Part shown: piece by piece, positions 23,969 to 32,036 of the stretch
How the letters are laid out: the number at the start of each line of letters is the position of its first letter
Position numbering within the stretch: position 1 is the stretch's first letter
Source: Marinilabiliales bacterium
GTDB lineage: Bacteria; Bacteroidota; Bacteroidia; Bacteroidales; F082
DNA length: 45,147 nt
Assembly (NCBI GenBank): GCA_002869365.1
Contig: PKTA01000079.1
Location: forward strand, 1-45,147
Direction: 5' to 3'
Notes under the pieces: generated by a model
Database searches by the model: none
Seen by the model: only the letters and a program-made list of their open reading frames with translations
Told to the model about the DNA's origin: nothing
Translations under genes and position numbers: made by a program

Positions 23969-24289
23969 CTAAGAATCAAATTGTTTTTGATCTACCTGAT
24001 TCATAAAATTTGACACCGTTTCTGATCCTGAAACTCCATATGCATCCACAACCGTTCCCTTAAGACCTGAATAGGTTTCTAAAACATATAAAATACTCAT
24101 ATCCGAAGGATTGGTTAGTCCTTCAAAGCGATGAAATTCATGCAATTCCACCTGCGAAGGTAAAAAGGAAACTTCTTCACCCTCTACAAGTTGGCCGTGT
24201 TCATTTACTTGAAAGTTGTGTGTGTAGCCTTTCTTTATTAATTGCTCCAAGGCTTCTACCATAGTTTCATATTGATTGTTTTTTCCCAT
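23969..24289 (-). CDS. Small conserved protein of unknown function (often mislabelled phosphoribosylpyrophosphate synthetase)
   Basis: A 106-residue soluble protein with the pattern ALEQLIKKGYTHNFQV, HEFHRFEGLTNPSDMSILYV and LKGTVVDAYGVSGS. Proteins with this HRFEG-xx-NP-x-D-x-S-I-L-Y core and a final DAYGV are common in Bacteroidota and often carry the name phosphoribosylpyrophosphate synthetase, but the PRPP synthetase motifs (the PRPP-binding loop and the ATP flap) are absent and the length is a third of the enzyme. The function is therefore unknown. It is a single-gene unit with a -7 motif TACTTTTG upstream. Confidence 0.8.
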   Translation of the reverse strand: MGKNNQYETMVEALEQLIKKGYTHNFQVNEHGQLVEGEEVSFLPSQVELHEFHRFEGLTNPSDMSILYVLETYSGLKGTVVDAYGVSGSETVSNFMNQVDQKQFDS

Positions 24290-24311
24290 GCTTTGATTTT
24301 TATTCTATTTT

Positions 24312-24319
24312 CAAAAGTA
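24312..24319 (-). promoter_or_regulatory. -7 promoter element TACTTTTG of the 106-residue protein
   Basis: TACTTTTG on the minus strand, 22 bases before the ATG at 24289. The remaining gap 24320-24570 shows no gene; it includes a 10-base palindrome CACAATTGTG at 24543-24552. Confidence 0.55.
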
Positions 24320-24570
24320 TTAAAAAATTTGTTCTATATTATTAGTGAAATAATCTTGCCAAAATTTTGCATAATTATTTATTCATACTATTTACTCATT
24401 TACAATGCTTTATGCTAATTTAAAGTTTGAATTAAAGTGTTGAGGGGATGTTGATTAAACCGAATTTATGTTAATATAATTACACGGTAAAGCGGAGAAA
24501 CAAGTAAATTTGATTGTGCCTTTATCTTTTCAGTTTGTGTTTCACAATTGTGCTACAAAAACTGTCGAAT

Positions 24571-24616
24571 TGATCCAACTAAAACAGATGACCATCCTTC
24601 GGGATACGCTAGCCAA
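24571..24616 (-). repeat. tRNA-like remnant resembling the adjacent tRNA-Pro
   Basis: The minus strand reads TTGGCTAGCGTATCC, a short CGAA loop, GGATGGTCATCTG and TTTTAGTTGGATCA. It follows tRNA-Pro from the D-loop (TTGGCTAGCGTA) through the variable region (GGTC) to the T arm (GTTCGAGTCGGATCA), but the 17-base anticodon arm is replaced by a shorter hairpin and the acceptor 5' half is absent. It begins directly after the tRNA terminator. It cannot be a working tRNA. Confidence 0.6.
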
Positions 24617-24647
24617 CAAAAAAAGACTGCCTATTAAAGACAGTCTT
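24617..24647 (-). terminator. Terminator of the tRNA-Pro gene
   Basis: Arms AAGACTG and CAGTCTT (24623-24629 and 24641-24647) around an 11-base loop, followed on the minus strand by a run of T at 24618-24624. It lies 14 bases after the tRNA 3' end. Confidence 0.75.
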
Positions 24648-24661
24648 TGAAACATTTATTG

Positions 24662-24735
24662 TCGGAGTGATCCGACTCGAACGGACGACCACTTGCACCC
24701 CATGCAAGTACGCTAGCCAACTGCGCCACACCCCG
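24662..24735 (-). tRNA. tRNA-Pro (anticodon GGG)
   Basis: A full cloverleaf on the minus strand. The acceptor pairs CGGGGUG with CACUCCG, the D arm is GCGC-AGUUGGCUA-GCGU, the anticodon stem CUUGC/GCAAG encloses the loop AUGGGGU (anticodon GGG, reading CCC and CCU), and the T arm is GUCCG-UUCGAGU-CGGAU. The C1-G72 pair with discriminator A is usual for tRNA-Pro. CCA is not encoded. Confidence 0.95.
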
Positions 24736-24814
24736 ATGAATTCCATATAGAAATCAGTTGCAAAGATAATTCTTTTTCTAAAAAATAACTATAAATGTGA
24801 ATCTTCTAATAATA

Positions 24815-25849
24815 CTAAGTTGGCCTATTAAAGATATTACTTTTTAATATCCCCTCCTTTATTAATTCTTTGATTACGAGTTCAGTTAACTCACTTTTAA
24901 AAGCGAATTCTTTATCAAGTGTTGATACATATGCCTTCAATCGCATTTTTAACACTGAGTTGCGGTCTTTAAATTCGTTAAAAAATAGCACAGAAATTGG
25001 TTTATTCAGGAAAATGTACTTAGAAACCAAAGCGGCTTCTGTTGCTATTTGTCTTACTTTTCCAGTATCGATATCCAGGGGTAAATAAATTTCGGCTACT
25101 ACCTGGCAATTGTTTTCACCTGAATTTGAATTAGCAACATATTGCATCATAAACTCGCTATTAGGGATGGTTATCACCGAGTCGTCAGGAGAGACAACCT
25201 TGGTTGAACGTATACCAATTTCTATCACTTCACCATAATATTTTCCTGATTCGATTTTGTCACCAATCTGAAAGGGTCGATCGAACATAACAACAAGTCC
25301 TCCAAACACATTTTTAAGTAAATCTTGCGACGCAAATCCAACAGCTACGCCTACCGATGCAAGAAAAGCAAAAACTGTTGCTGCAGGAGGACTATAAATT
25401 CCCTCAATTATGAGGTAGACAATAAAAGCCCAACTCAGGATTCTGATGATTGGAATAATACGTTTAATGGCAAACTCACGTTTTTTATTTCTTCGCGCAA
25501 TATTGGAAAGTAGATTGATTATAAGAGTGATGACAAAATAACCAAGGATTAAGGTTATGAAAGTCCATACAATATTCGAGAAAGAAACAACATCAGATAA
25601 CTCTGGTGGCTTAAATGAATCTCTTTTATTTTTTGCAGATTGTGTAGTGTCATTCTCAGCCAATACAACAACTTTTTTGGGTGTTGCCTTTTCAACAGAG
25701 AGTTTATTTAACACTTCTTTTTGAACAGAAACAGTATCCTTTGTCTGTGCAACAGCAGTTGGCAGAATAAGATTGACAAGTATAAACAAAACGGTTATCT
25801 GTAAAAAGTGTCGCTTGATGGAGGAAAAATTAAAATAGTTCATATTCAA
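24815..25849 (-). CDS. MscS-family mechanosensitive ion channel
   Basis: A 344-residue membrane protein. It has a signal-like helix (about 14-34), a periplasmic linker, two helices (about 92-118 and 130-150), then the pore helix and beta domain of MscS (FAFLASVGVAVGFASQDLLKNVFGG, FDRPFQIGDKIE, GEVIEIGIRSTKVVSPDDSVITIPNSEFM) and a C-terminal alpha/beta domain. Channels of this family open when membrane tension rises during osmotic downshift. It starts 11 bases after the end of a 994-residue ATPase gene, so the two are surely co-transcribed and probably work together, an uncommon pairing. Confidence 0.92.
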   Translation of the reverse strand: MNMNYFNFSSIKRHFLQITVLFILVNLILPTAVAQTKDTVSVQKEVLNKLSVEKATPKKVVVLAENDTTQSAKNKRDSFKPPELSDVVSFSNIVWTFITLILGYFVITLIINLLSNIARRNKKREFAIKRIIPIIRILSWAFIVYLIIEGIYSPPAATVFAFLASVGVAVGFASQDLLKNVFGGLVVMFDRPFQIGDKIESGKYYGEVIEIGIRSTKVVSPDDSVITIPNSEFMMQYVANSNSGENNCQVVAEIYLPLDIDTGKVRQIATEAALVSKYIFLNKPISVLFFNEFKDRNSVLKMRLKAYVSTLDKEFAFKSELTELVIKELIKEGILKSNIFNRPT

Positions 25850-25860
25850 AGTTCATTAAG

Positions 25861-28845
25861 TTAATGTAATAAATTCAAAATGTACAACTCGCGAATTATC
25901 TGACTATAAATTAGCGGATTAATTAAGTAGTATTCTTCTGCCATCACTAATAATCCGTCATCTTTCATCTGATCCAGATGCAATTTACTGAGTTCAAAAT
26001 CCTGATTAAATTTCCGGGAATGACCTTCGATGGTTATTCCATTATTTATAAGTATATTTTTTAGGGTGATCATTTTTGACAGCGAAATGGATTTGATAAA
26101 GTTGTTTTTAATTTCGTAAATCTGACGGATATAAATCACATCATTTTCAACCCGTGAAGTTGATCGTAGCCAGTATAGAAATGCCTGCGACAAATTGTTG
26201 TTATTGAACTCTGCTAAGCCTTTGAAATATATCTCTTCAAGTTCTGATTGCATTTTTTCATATGTCAACTTTTTTTTACGAATGAAAGATTTTTTTTCAG
26301 GCAATGCTTCATAAACCAGTTTGTATCCACTCATATTATGTCGTCGTTCGATAATACCTTTCATATCAGCAGCTGTAATGTCTGTCAGTTTTATGTGATA
26401 TGCAAAATAATCAGAAATATTAAAGGATTTATCTATGTAATACCACGAATACAAATGAGCGGAAACTATCCAGAGGACTTGTGAACTAGTATCAGAAATA
26501 AGTTTCATAGTCTTCATTAAGTACTTAAAGCCATTTACTTCTGTGGTGAACAACCTTGCTAGTCCATCAATAGCTAAAATAGTATTCTTGCTTTCAGAAT
26601 TAGAGGCTTTTACATTATGCTTGTCAGCAACTAGGGCCTCAATTTCGTTATAAAACATTTCAGGGGTTTTGTTTACCTCATGCAAATCAAGTAAAATCAC
26701 TTTTTCATCATGAACCTTTGTCTTTAAAAACCAATTCAAAATCGTTGTTTTACCTGAGCCTTTTTCCCCAATAATTACAATTGGTGCAAATCTTCCTTCC
26801 TTCCATTTAGAATAAGCTATTGACAAAATTTCAGCTGGCTTCTCACGCCCAATAAAAAGTTCAAACGACTTTAGTGCTTCTATTTTAAACAAACGTTGAT
26901 ATATATATGGTAATTTATTGATGGCTAATTCAGTAGTAGCCAAATAATCGGAAGTTTCGGAGGTAATAAATTGTTGTTTTTCTTCAATTCTAAATTGTTT
27001 ACCAATTTTTTCAGAAGATTGCCATAAAAACCTAATGCCAAATTTTAAGTTTTCGACAACAACCGGAATAAAGTTTTTAATCCTCCGACTAATATTTTGC
27101 CTGATCTCTTTTGATTTTGCTAGAGCCTGTAATTTAACTATACGTATGTTGATTTGTGAGGCACTATCCGAATCAGCGATAGCAGTTATTTCATTTAAAA
27201 ACTTTTCGATAGATAGTTTTAATGTTGAAACTTCGCCTTGGCTAAATGATTGGTGGAATCCGGATATTTCCGCCAGTTTTTTCTCAGCCCTCACAATACC
27301 TTCTGTGGATATTTTAATTGCGTCTTCGACGCTTCCTTCATTTTCATTAAATGAAATAGATGACTCGATTGCAAAATTTATTATTTCAGGAATTTCAGCA
27401 ACCTTTTTCTCAAAGACTTCTACATGATTAATAAAACTAGTTTTTAATTTTGGAAAAACGGCTTTTAACTGTGGCATGAACTCATATCCAATAATATCTT
27501 TGGGCGAAATACCTTGAAATTCTGATTTTTCAATGGGCTTTGAGTATTCTGACATATTTGTCACAAAACGCTTTTCTGAAATTCCATTAAAACGGCTTGT
27601 TATATCTGTCTCTATACTGTCAATTGCCTTAGTTATCTCCGACTTAATAATAACTTCCTTTAAAACTGGAATAATTTTCAAAAATAATTTTCTCTTGAAT
27701 TCAGATTTTGATTCAGTAAGTTGCTCTTTAAACTTAGTTTTTACATTTTTACTTGTATTTACTACGTTTACTTTTAAATCATCGAGCGAGGCATTTATCA
27801 ATTCTATAATATCAACCACAGGCTCAGTATAGCGGGTATCCATCACCTTCGAAAAATTAAAGAACTGTTTAAGAATATAAAATTTGAACGAGTTTACTTC
27901 CAGATCCAATTTCCAATCCTCGGCAAGAATAAAAATAGAATTCTGCCAGTTTTGCCTATTTTTTACTATTGCCTGAACCAACTTTTCACTCTCTGTTTCA
28001 ATGTTGAGTTTGCTTTGATAAGTGTCGTGTTCTATTATTTTTCCTGAGTTAAAATCATCTATAAAATTACTGCTTTCAATATTTATCTCTTCAGTAATCT
28101 GATCTTTTGAGGAATTTATTTCATTTAAAAGTTGTTCTATTTCATCAATTTTATATTCAATTTTCAGGGCTTTAATATCTACATCTATTTGAAAATTTGT
28201 TGATGCAAACAGATTGAATTGTTCAATTCTTTTCTTGTCAAAGTTCCATAAACTATTAAGCAGCAGGATAATCTTTGAAGAAAAAGTATTGTAAAGTTTA
28301 ATCTGCCTCTTTAAATTACTTAGTATTAAATAATAAAAGAAAAAGTTTCGGTTCTGAAATTGTTTATAAGCGGCAAGTGAAGATCCTTCATTTTGCGCTT
28401 TTAAATTCATATAAGTTTTTGACTTAGAATCAGAGAGAATTGATAAAAAACCACTTTTTTCCTTTTTCGAACGGGCAATTCTAATCTGTTCGGATAAACG
28501 TTCGTTTTCAGGAATAAGTTCTAATTGCTTGTATGCATCAATTATAAACTTATTCGTCATTTCCTTCAGCAACACAGGTGTTTTTTCCTTAATAGTATCT
28601 TCCAATAAGGAAAAAACAGTTTTGCTTAAACGTTCATTCTCGTATAGTAAAACTTGTAATGAACCATTATTTATTGCTTCAGCAGTTTTGGTGTTATACT
28701 CATCAATACTCTGAACAAAACTATTTGTAAAATTCTGAAACACCTGAATTTCCTTATCTAGAGCAGTGCCAATTGTTTCAGTAGCTAATTTCTTCAGCCC
28801 AAGAGTGAGTATTGAATAGTCTATGTCTTTTTTTCCTGTAGTCAT
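25861..28845 (-). CDS. Large coiled-coil P-loop ATPase, unknown function, upstream of MscS
   Basis: A 994-residue protein that I cannot assign to a named family. Residues 1-660 are mostly helical and rich in Lys, Glu, Ile and Asn, with no signal peptide or membrane segment. An ATPase domain follows with Walker A GEKGSGKTT (693-701) and Walker B NTILAIDG (Asp760), then LWIVSAHLYSWYYID, a possible sensor strand, and a helical C-terminal domain (residues 860-994) with the form of a winged helix (LSKLHLDQMKDDGLLVMAEE). It resembles STAND- or AAA-type ATPases in outline. The next gene, 11 bases on, is a MscS channel. A -33/-7 promoter with 21-base spacing precedes it. Confidence 0.75.
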   Translation of the reverse strand: MTTGKKDIDYSILTLGLKKLATETIGTALDKEIQVFQNFTNSFVQSIDEYNTKTAEAINNGSLQVLLYENERLSKTVFSLLEDTIKEKTPVLLKEMTNKFIIDAYKQLELIPENERLSEQIRIARSKKEKSGFLSILSDSKSKTYMNLKAQNEGSSLAAYKQFQNRNFFFYYLILSNLKRQIKLYNTFSSKIILLLNSLWNFDKKRIEQFNLFASTNFQIDVDIKALKIEYKIDEIEQLLNEINSSKDQITEEINIESSNFIDDFNSGKIIEHDTYQSKLNIETESEKLVQAIVKNRQNWQNSIFILAEDWKLDLEVNSFKFYILKQFFNFSKVMDTRYTEPVVDIIELINASLDDLKVNVVNTSKNVKTKFKEQLTESKSEFKRKLFLKIIPVLKEVIIKSEITKAIDSIETDITSRFNGISEKRFVTNMSEYSKPIEKSEFQGISPKDIIGYEFMPQLKAVFPKLKTSFINHVEVFEKKVAEIPEIINFAIESSISFNENEGSVEDAIKISTEGIVRAEKKLAEISGFHQSFSQGEVSTLKLSIEKFLNEITAIADSDSASQINIRIVKLQALAKSKEIRQNISRRIKNFIPVVVENLKFGIRFLWQSSEKIGKQFRIEEKQQFITSETSDYLATTELAINKLPYIYQRLFKIEALKSFELFIGREKPAEILSIAYSKWKEGRFAPIVIIGEKGSGKTTILNWFLKTKVHDEKVILLDLHEVNKTPEMFYNEIEALVADKHNVKASNSESKNTILAIDGLARLFTTEVNGFKYLMKTMKLISDTSSQVLWIVSAHLYSWYYIDKSFNISDYFAYHIKLTDITAADMKGIIERRHNMSGYKLVYEALPEKKSFIRKKKLTYEKMQSELEEIYFKGLAEFNNNNLSQAFLYWLRSTSRVENDVIYIRQIYEIKNNFIKSISLSKMITLKNILINNGITIEGHSRKFNQDFELSKLHLDQMKDDGLLVMAEEYYLINPLIYSQIIRELYILNLLH

Positions 28846-28888
28846 AAATTGATTAGTCGAACTTTATTATTACAAACAAATGTTTTAT

Positions 28889-28921
28889 CAAAAGTAATTC
28901 TTTTCGATTAGTCTTTTCAAG
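28889..28921 (-). promoter_or_regulatory. Promoter of the ATPase-MscS operon
   Basis: On the minus strand a CTTG (28921-28918) is followed after 21 bases by TACTTTTG (28896-28889). This fits the Bacteroidota pattern TTTG-N19-21-TAnnTTTG with one mismatch and lies 43 bases before the ATG at 28845. Confidence 0.6.
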
Positions 28922-29092
28922 TTTTTTATCAATATTATTTATCAGTTAAGGCCTTGACAAACAATCTATTAAGTCAATTTACCGTCATCGAACTATGATA
29001 TAATTTCAAAATATACCTATCTGAAATCAAATACAATAAATAAAGTTTAATTTTAACCCAAAGTATTATATATAATCAAGTTACAACATTAT

Positions 29093-29322
29093 GCTGATTT
29101 AAACTCACTAGCGGTTATAAATAAAAGTAGCTCGGATATTGATTTGATTTTGATGGATATTAAACTGTCCGTTATGGATAGTTTAGAAGTAAGTAGAAAA
29201 ATAAGATAGTTTATTCAGGAGTAATAATAATAGTACAGTCAGCCTATGCGCTGCCACCTGACCAACAATAATCATTAGAAGCAGGCTGTAACGAATTTAA
29301 TAGCACACTTGTGTTGGGCTGA
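29093..29322 (+). pseudogene. Remnant of a response-regulator receiver domain
   Basis: In one frame (29093-29209) the sequence reads ADLNSLAV, then SDIDLILMDIKLSVMDSLEV and SRKIR-stop, which is the phosphoacceptor strand DLILMDIKMPVMDG and the helix EVSRKIR of a receiver domain. After a frame change, 29221-29322 reads VIIIVQSAYALPPDQQ-stop-SLEAGCNEFNSTLV, matching the usual next part (IPIIAQTAYALAGD, AGCNDYISKP). At least two stops, one frameshift and loss of the P after DIKL show decay. The start and the effector part are gone. The rest of the 28922-29359 gap is AT-rich and shows nothing else. Confidence 0.75.
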
Positions 29323-29359
29323 GCATCAAATCTTAGATCGAACTCAGGTTAATAGTTAA

Positions 29360-29758
29360 TTATTTCTTGTCAGTAGAGGGTAGATTCTCATCAACAACCA
29401 AAGGCCCTGCTTGCCGGCACGTTTCGAGTTCTTTACTCAATTCCGTTTTCAGTTGATCTAACTTCTTTATTTCGATAGTGTCGCCATTATATTTATTAAA
29501 AATATATTTTTTTAAGTCTACAGTAAGTTTGAAATTTGTCGATTTTTTTTGATATAAAGATCTATCAGCGCGTGTTTTCGTCAACTTATCTTCAATCAAA
29601 ACTTTCTGGCAATCCAACTCTGCCAATGCATATGCATCTGCTTTTCTTTTTTCTTCTTTAATATAACGTGCTTTAGCTTCGCTCGACATAGGCACAACAC
29701 TACATGAAGAAACCACAAAAACTAATAATAAACTAAGTAATTTAATTATCTTTATCAT
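29360..29758 (-). CDS. Small lipoprotein, unknown function
   Basis: A 132-residue protein with the signal MIKIIKLLSLLLVFVVSSCS (lipobox Cys19) and a highly charged, largely helical body (EAKARYIKEEKRKADAYALA, LDCQKVLIEDKLTKTRADRS, KLDQLKTELSKELETC). I do not recognise a family. The ATG at 29758 is preferred over one at 29806, because the -7 element TAAATTTG at 29783-29790 lies between them and the shorter form begins with a normal signal peptide. It is monocistronic. Confidence 0.75.
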   Translation of the reverse strand: MIKIIKLLSLLLVFVVSSCSVVPMSSEAKARYIKEEKRKADAYALAELDCQKVLIEDKLTKTRADRSLYQKKSTNFKLTVDLKKYIFNKYNGDTIEIKKLDQLKTELSKELETCRQAGPLVVDENLPSTDKK

Positions 29759-29782
29759 AAAATAATTTTTAGCATTTGAATG

Positions 29783-29790
29783 CAAATTTA
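29783..29790 (-). promoter_or_regulatory. -7 promoter element TAAATTTG of the small lipoprotein
   Basis: TAAATTTG on the minus strand, 24 bases before the ATG at 29758, fits TAnnTTTG and decides the start codon. Confidence 0.55.
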
Positions 29791-29876
29791 AACATATAAA
29801 AGACATATTGTCACTTAAACAATCTTAAAAATTATTTGGCATTCTAATTGACTAACGACAAATAAAAATTAAAAAT

Positions 29877-30815
29877 ATGGAAAAACATAAATGTTTAATA
29901 ATTGGATCCGGACCTGCTGGTTACACGGCTGCTATTTATGCTGCTAGAGCAGATCTAAAACCTGTATTATATGAAGGAATGGAACCCGGAGGCCAATTAA
30001 CAACTACCACTGAAGTAGAAAATTTCCCTGGTTATCCGGATGGAATTGACGGACCTAAAATGATGGAAGACCTTAAAAATCAAGCCGTAAGATTTGGTAC
30101 TGATGCCCGCTGGGGAATGGTAACAGAGGTTAATACCACTAAACGTCCTTTTCATGTTAAAATAGATGATGGCACTGAAATTTTGGCCGAGACAATTATT
30201 ATTGCAACCGGAGCAACAGCACGTTATCTTGGACTAGAATCAGAAGAAAAATTTAAAGGTGGTGGAGTGTCTGCTTGCGCAACTTGTGATGGTTTCTTCT
30301 ACAAAGGAAAACCTGTTGCCGTTGTTGGTGGTGGAGATACTGCTGCTGAAGAAGCAACTTACCTTGCAAACCTTGCAAGTAAAGTTTATATGATTCACCG
30401 TAGAGATGAACTTAGAGCCTCAAAGGCAATGGCTAAAAGAGTGCTAAACACTAAAAATATTGAAATGCTTTGGGACAGTGAGGTTAAAGAAGTTGTAGGT
30501 GTTGAAGAAGGATTTACAAAAGCCTTAAACGGAGCAATTATAGTAAATAAAGTTACCGGAGAAGAAAGAAAAATTAATATTGAAGGATTTTTTGTTGCCA
30601 TTGGACATACTCCCAATACGGATCTTTTCAAAGGCAAACTAGAAATGGACGAAACTGGTTATCTTATAACCAAACCCGACTCCACAGCAACTAATGTACC
30701 CGGAATTTTTGCTGCTGGCGACGTACAGGACAAACACTTCCGTCAGGCAATTACCGCTGCCGGAACAGGATGTATGGCCGCTATGGAAGCAGAAAGATTT
30801 ATTGGAGAACAATAA
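29877..30815 (+). CDS. trxB: Thioredoxin-disulfide reductase
   Basis: Cytoplasmic flavoenzyme that reduces thioredoxin with NADPH. The 312 residues contain the FAD-binding GSGPAGYTAAIYAAR (10-24), the redox-active pair C134-A-T-C137 (SACATCDGFF), the NADPH-binding VVGGGDTAAEEATYL and the late FAD motif GIFAAGDVQDKHFRQA. The length is normal. It ends in a strong hairpin at 30834-30879, so it is a single-gene unit. Confidence 0.97.
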   Translation: MEKHKCLIIGSGPAGYTAAIYAARADLKPVLYEGMEPGGQLTTTTEVENFPGYPDGIDGPKMMEDLKNQAVRFGTDARWGMVTEVNTTKRPFHVKIDDGTEILAETIIIATGATARYLGLESEEKFKGGGVSACATCDGFFYKGKPVAVVGGGDTAAEEATYLANLASKVYMIHRRDELRASKAMAKRVLNTKNIEMLWDSEVKEVVGVEEGFTKALNGAIIVNKVTGEERKINIEGFFVAIGHTPNTDLFKGKLEMDETGYLITKPDSTATNVPGIFAAGDVQDKHFRQAITAAGTGCMAAMEAERFIGEQ

Positions 30816-30833
30816 ATAAACATATATAATCCC

Positions 30834-30879
30834 AAAAAAGGTTCAGGAGTAAAATTGATTTAATTCCTGGACCTTTTTT
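30834..30879 (+). terminator. Terminator after trxB
   Basis: Arms AAAAAAGGTTCAGGA and TCCTGGACCTTTTTT (15 pairs, one of them G-T) around a 16-base loop, ending in a T-tract. The A-run before the left arm also allows it to work in the other direction. Confidence 0.88.
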
Positions 30880-30938
30880 ATTTTTATGCTACTCAAAGTT
30901 AAGTTATCGAATTCTTTATAAATGCCCAAAACTATTTT

Positions 30939-30946
30939 TATCTTTG
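30939..30946 (+). promoter_or_regulatory. -7 promoter element TATCTTTG of the CDF transporter
   Basis: TATCTTTG fits TAnnTTTG and lies 12 bases before the ATG at 30959 and 18 before the alternative ATG at 30965. Confidence 0.5.
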
Positions 30947-30958
30947 CCTTAATAAGTA

Positions 30959-31891
30959 ATGCTAATGGCAACTGAACAACAACGTACGCAGATAATTATA
31001 AAAGCATCATGGGTGGCTATTATAGGAAACGCTGTTCTTTCTGTTCTTAAAATAGTTGTTGGCCTTATTTCTGGAAGTATCTCTGTTGTTGCCGACGGAG
31101 TGGATTCAGCCAGCGATATCATCACATCACTGGTAACTTTGCTTACTGCCCGAATAATTTCAAAACCGCCTAACCCCAATTTCGCCTATGGCTATGGAAA
31201 AGCAGATACCGTTGCCGCTAAAGCTTTGTCATTTATTATTTTCTTTGCAGGAGCGCAACTTGCCCTTTCCACCATCGACAATATTCTCAACCCTGCTGAA
31301 AGAGATTTACCCGGAATAATTTCGGTTTACATAATAATTATTTCCATTGTAGGAAAATTTGCACTGGCATGGTATTTAAATAAAACAGGCAAAAAAATCG
31401 ACAGTCAGATGCTTATCGTAAACGGTCGTAATATGCAAAACGATGTGGTTATTTCTGTAAGCGTATTAATAGGATTAGGTTTCACTTTTTGGTTTGAATT
31501 GCCAATTCTCGACACCATAACTGCTTTACTGGTAAGTTTTCATATTATGTTTATTGCATTCAGAATATTTATGCAAACTAATCGTGATTTGATGGATGGA
31601 ATAAGCGATACCGAAATTTACAAAAATATTATTGAAATTGTAAACTCTGTTGATGGAGCCCATAACCCACATCGTATAAGAGTTCGCAAATTAGCAAACC
31701 TCTATCTGGTTGCTCTGGATCTGGAAATTGATGGAAATCTTAGTTTAAACCAAGCTCACGAAATTAGCAATCAGGTCGATGCATTGATAAAAGAAAAAAT
31801 TGATAATATTTATGATGTGCTTATTCATGTCGACCCAAAGGGAATAGAAGAAGATGAGGCCTATGGTGTTTCCGAAAGCGACCTGAAATAA
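30959..31891 (+). CDS. Cation diffusion facilitator family metal transporter
   Basis: A 310-residue inner-membrane metal/proton antiporter with six helices and a C-terminal cytoplasmic domain (from about 205, ending with the HVDP motif). The metal site in helix 2 is Asp49-x3-Asp53 (ADGVDSASD) and in helix 5 Asn158-x3-Asp162 (NMQND), where zinc exporters usually have His-x3-Asp. Sites built of Asp and Asn without His have been linked to manganese or iron in this family, so zinc should not be assumed. An ATG at 30965 (MATEQQ) is an equally possible start. It has its own promoter. Confidence 0.9.
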   Translation: MLMATEQQRTQIIIKASWVAIIGNAVLSVLKIVVGLISGSISVVADGVDSASDIITSLVTLLTARIISKPPNPNFAYGYGKADTVAAKALSFIIFFAGAQLALSTIDNILNPAERDLPGIISVYIIIISIVGKFALAWYLNKTGKKIDSQMLIVNGRNMQNDVVISVSVLIGLGFTFWFELPILDTITALLVSFHIMFIAFRIFMQTNRDLMDGISDTEIYKNIIEIVNSVDGAHNPHRIRVRKLANLYLVALDLEIDGNLSLNQAHEISNQVDALIKEKIDNIYDVLIHVDPKGIEEDEAYGVSESDLK

Positions 31892-31998
31892 ATAATGGCT
31901 TAACTAATTTATTAACTGCATTTTAAACTTGCCTTTATATTAACTTTTATACCTTGATATTTTCTTAAAACTTTATTTATTCATACTATAGTGTTTTC

Positions 31999-32006
31999 TA
32001 TATTTG
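31999..32006 (+). promoter_or_regulatory. -7 promoter element TATATTTG of purL
   Basis: TATATTTG fits TAnnTTTG. Transcription would start near 32012, leaving about 25 bases before the ATG at 32037 but only about 7 before the ATG at 32019, so the former start is preferred. Confidence 0.5.
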
Positions 32007-32036
32007 CAGCCATAATTAATGTCAAAACATTATTGT

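Noticed and set aside
23969-24289. Phosphoribosylpyrophosphate synthetase
   Set aside because: The protein is too short and lacks the PRPP-binding and ATP-binding motifs; the name is an annotation habit.
29759-29806. Upstream ATG start for the small lipoprotein
   Set aside because: It lies upstream of the -7 element TAAATTTG and would spoil the signal peptide.
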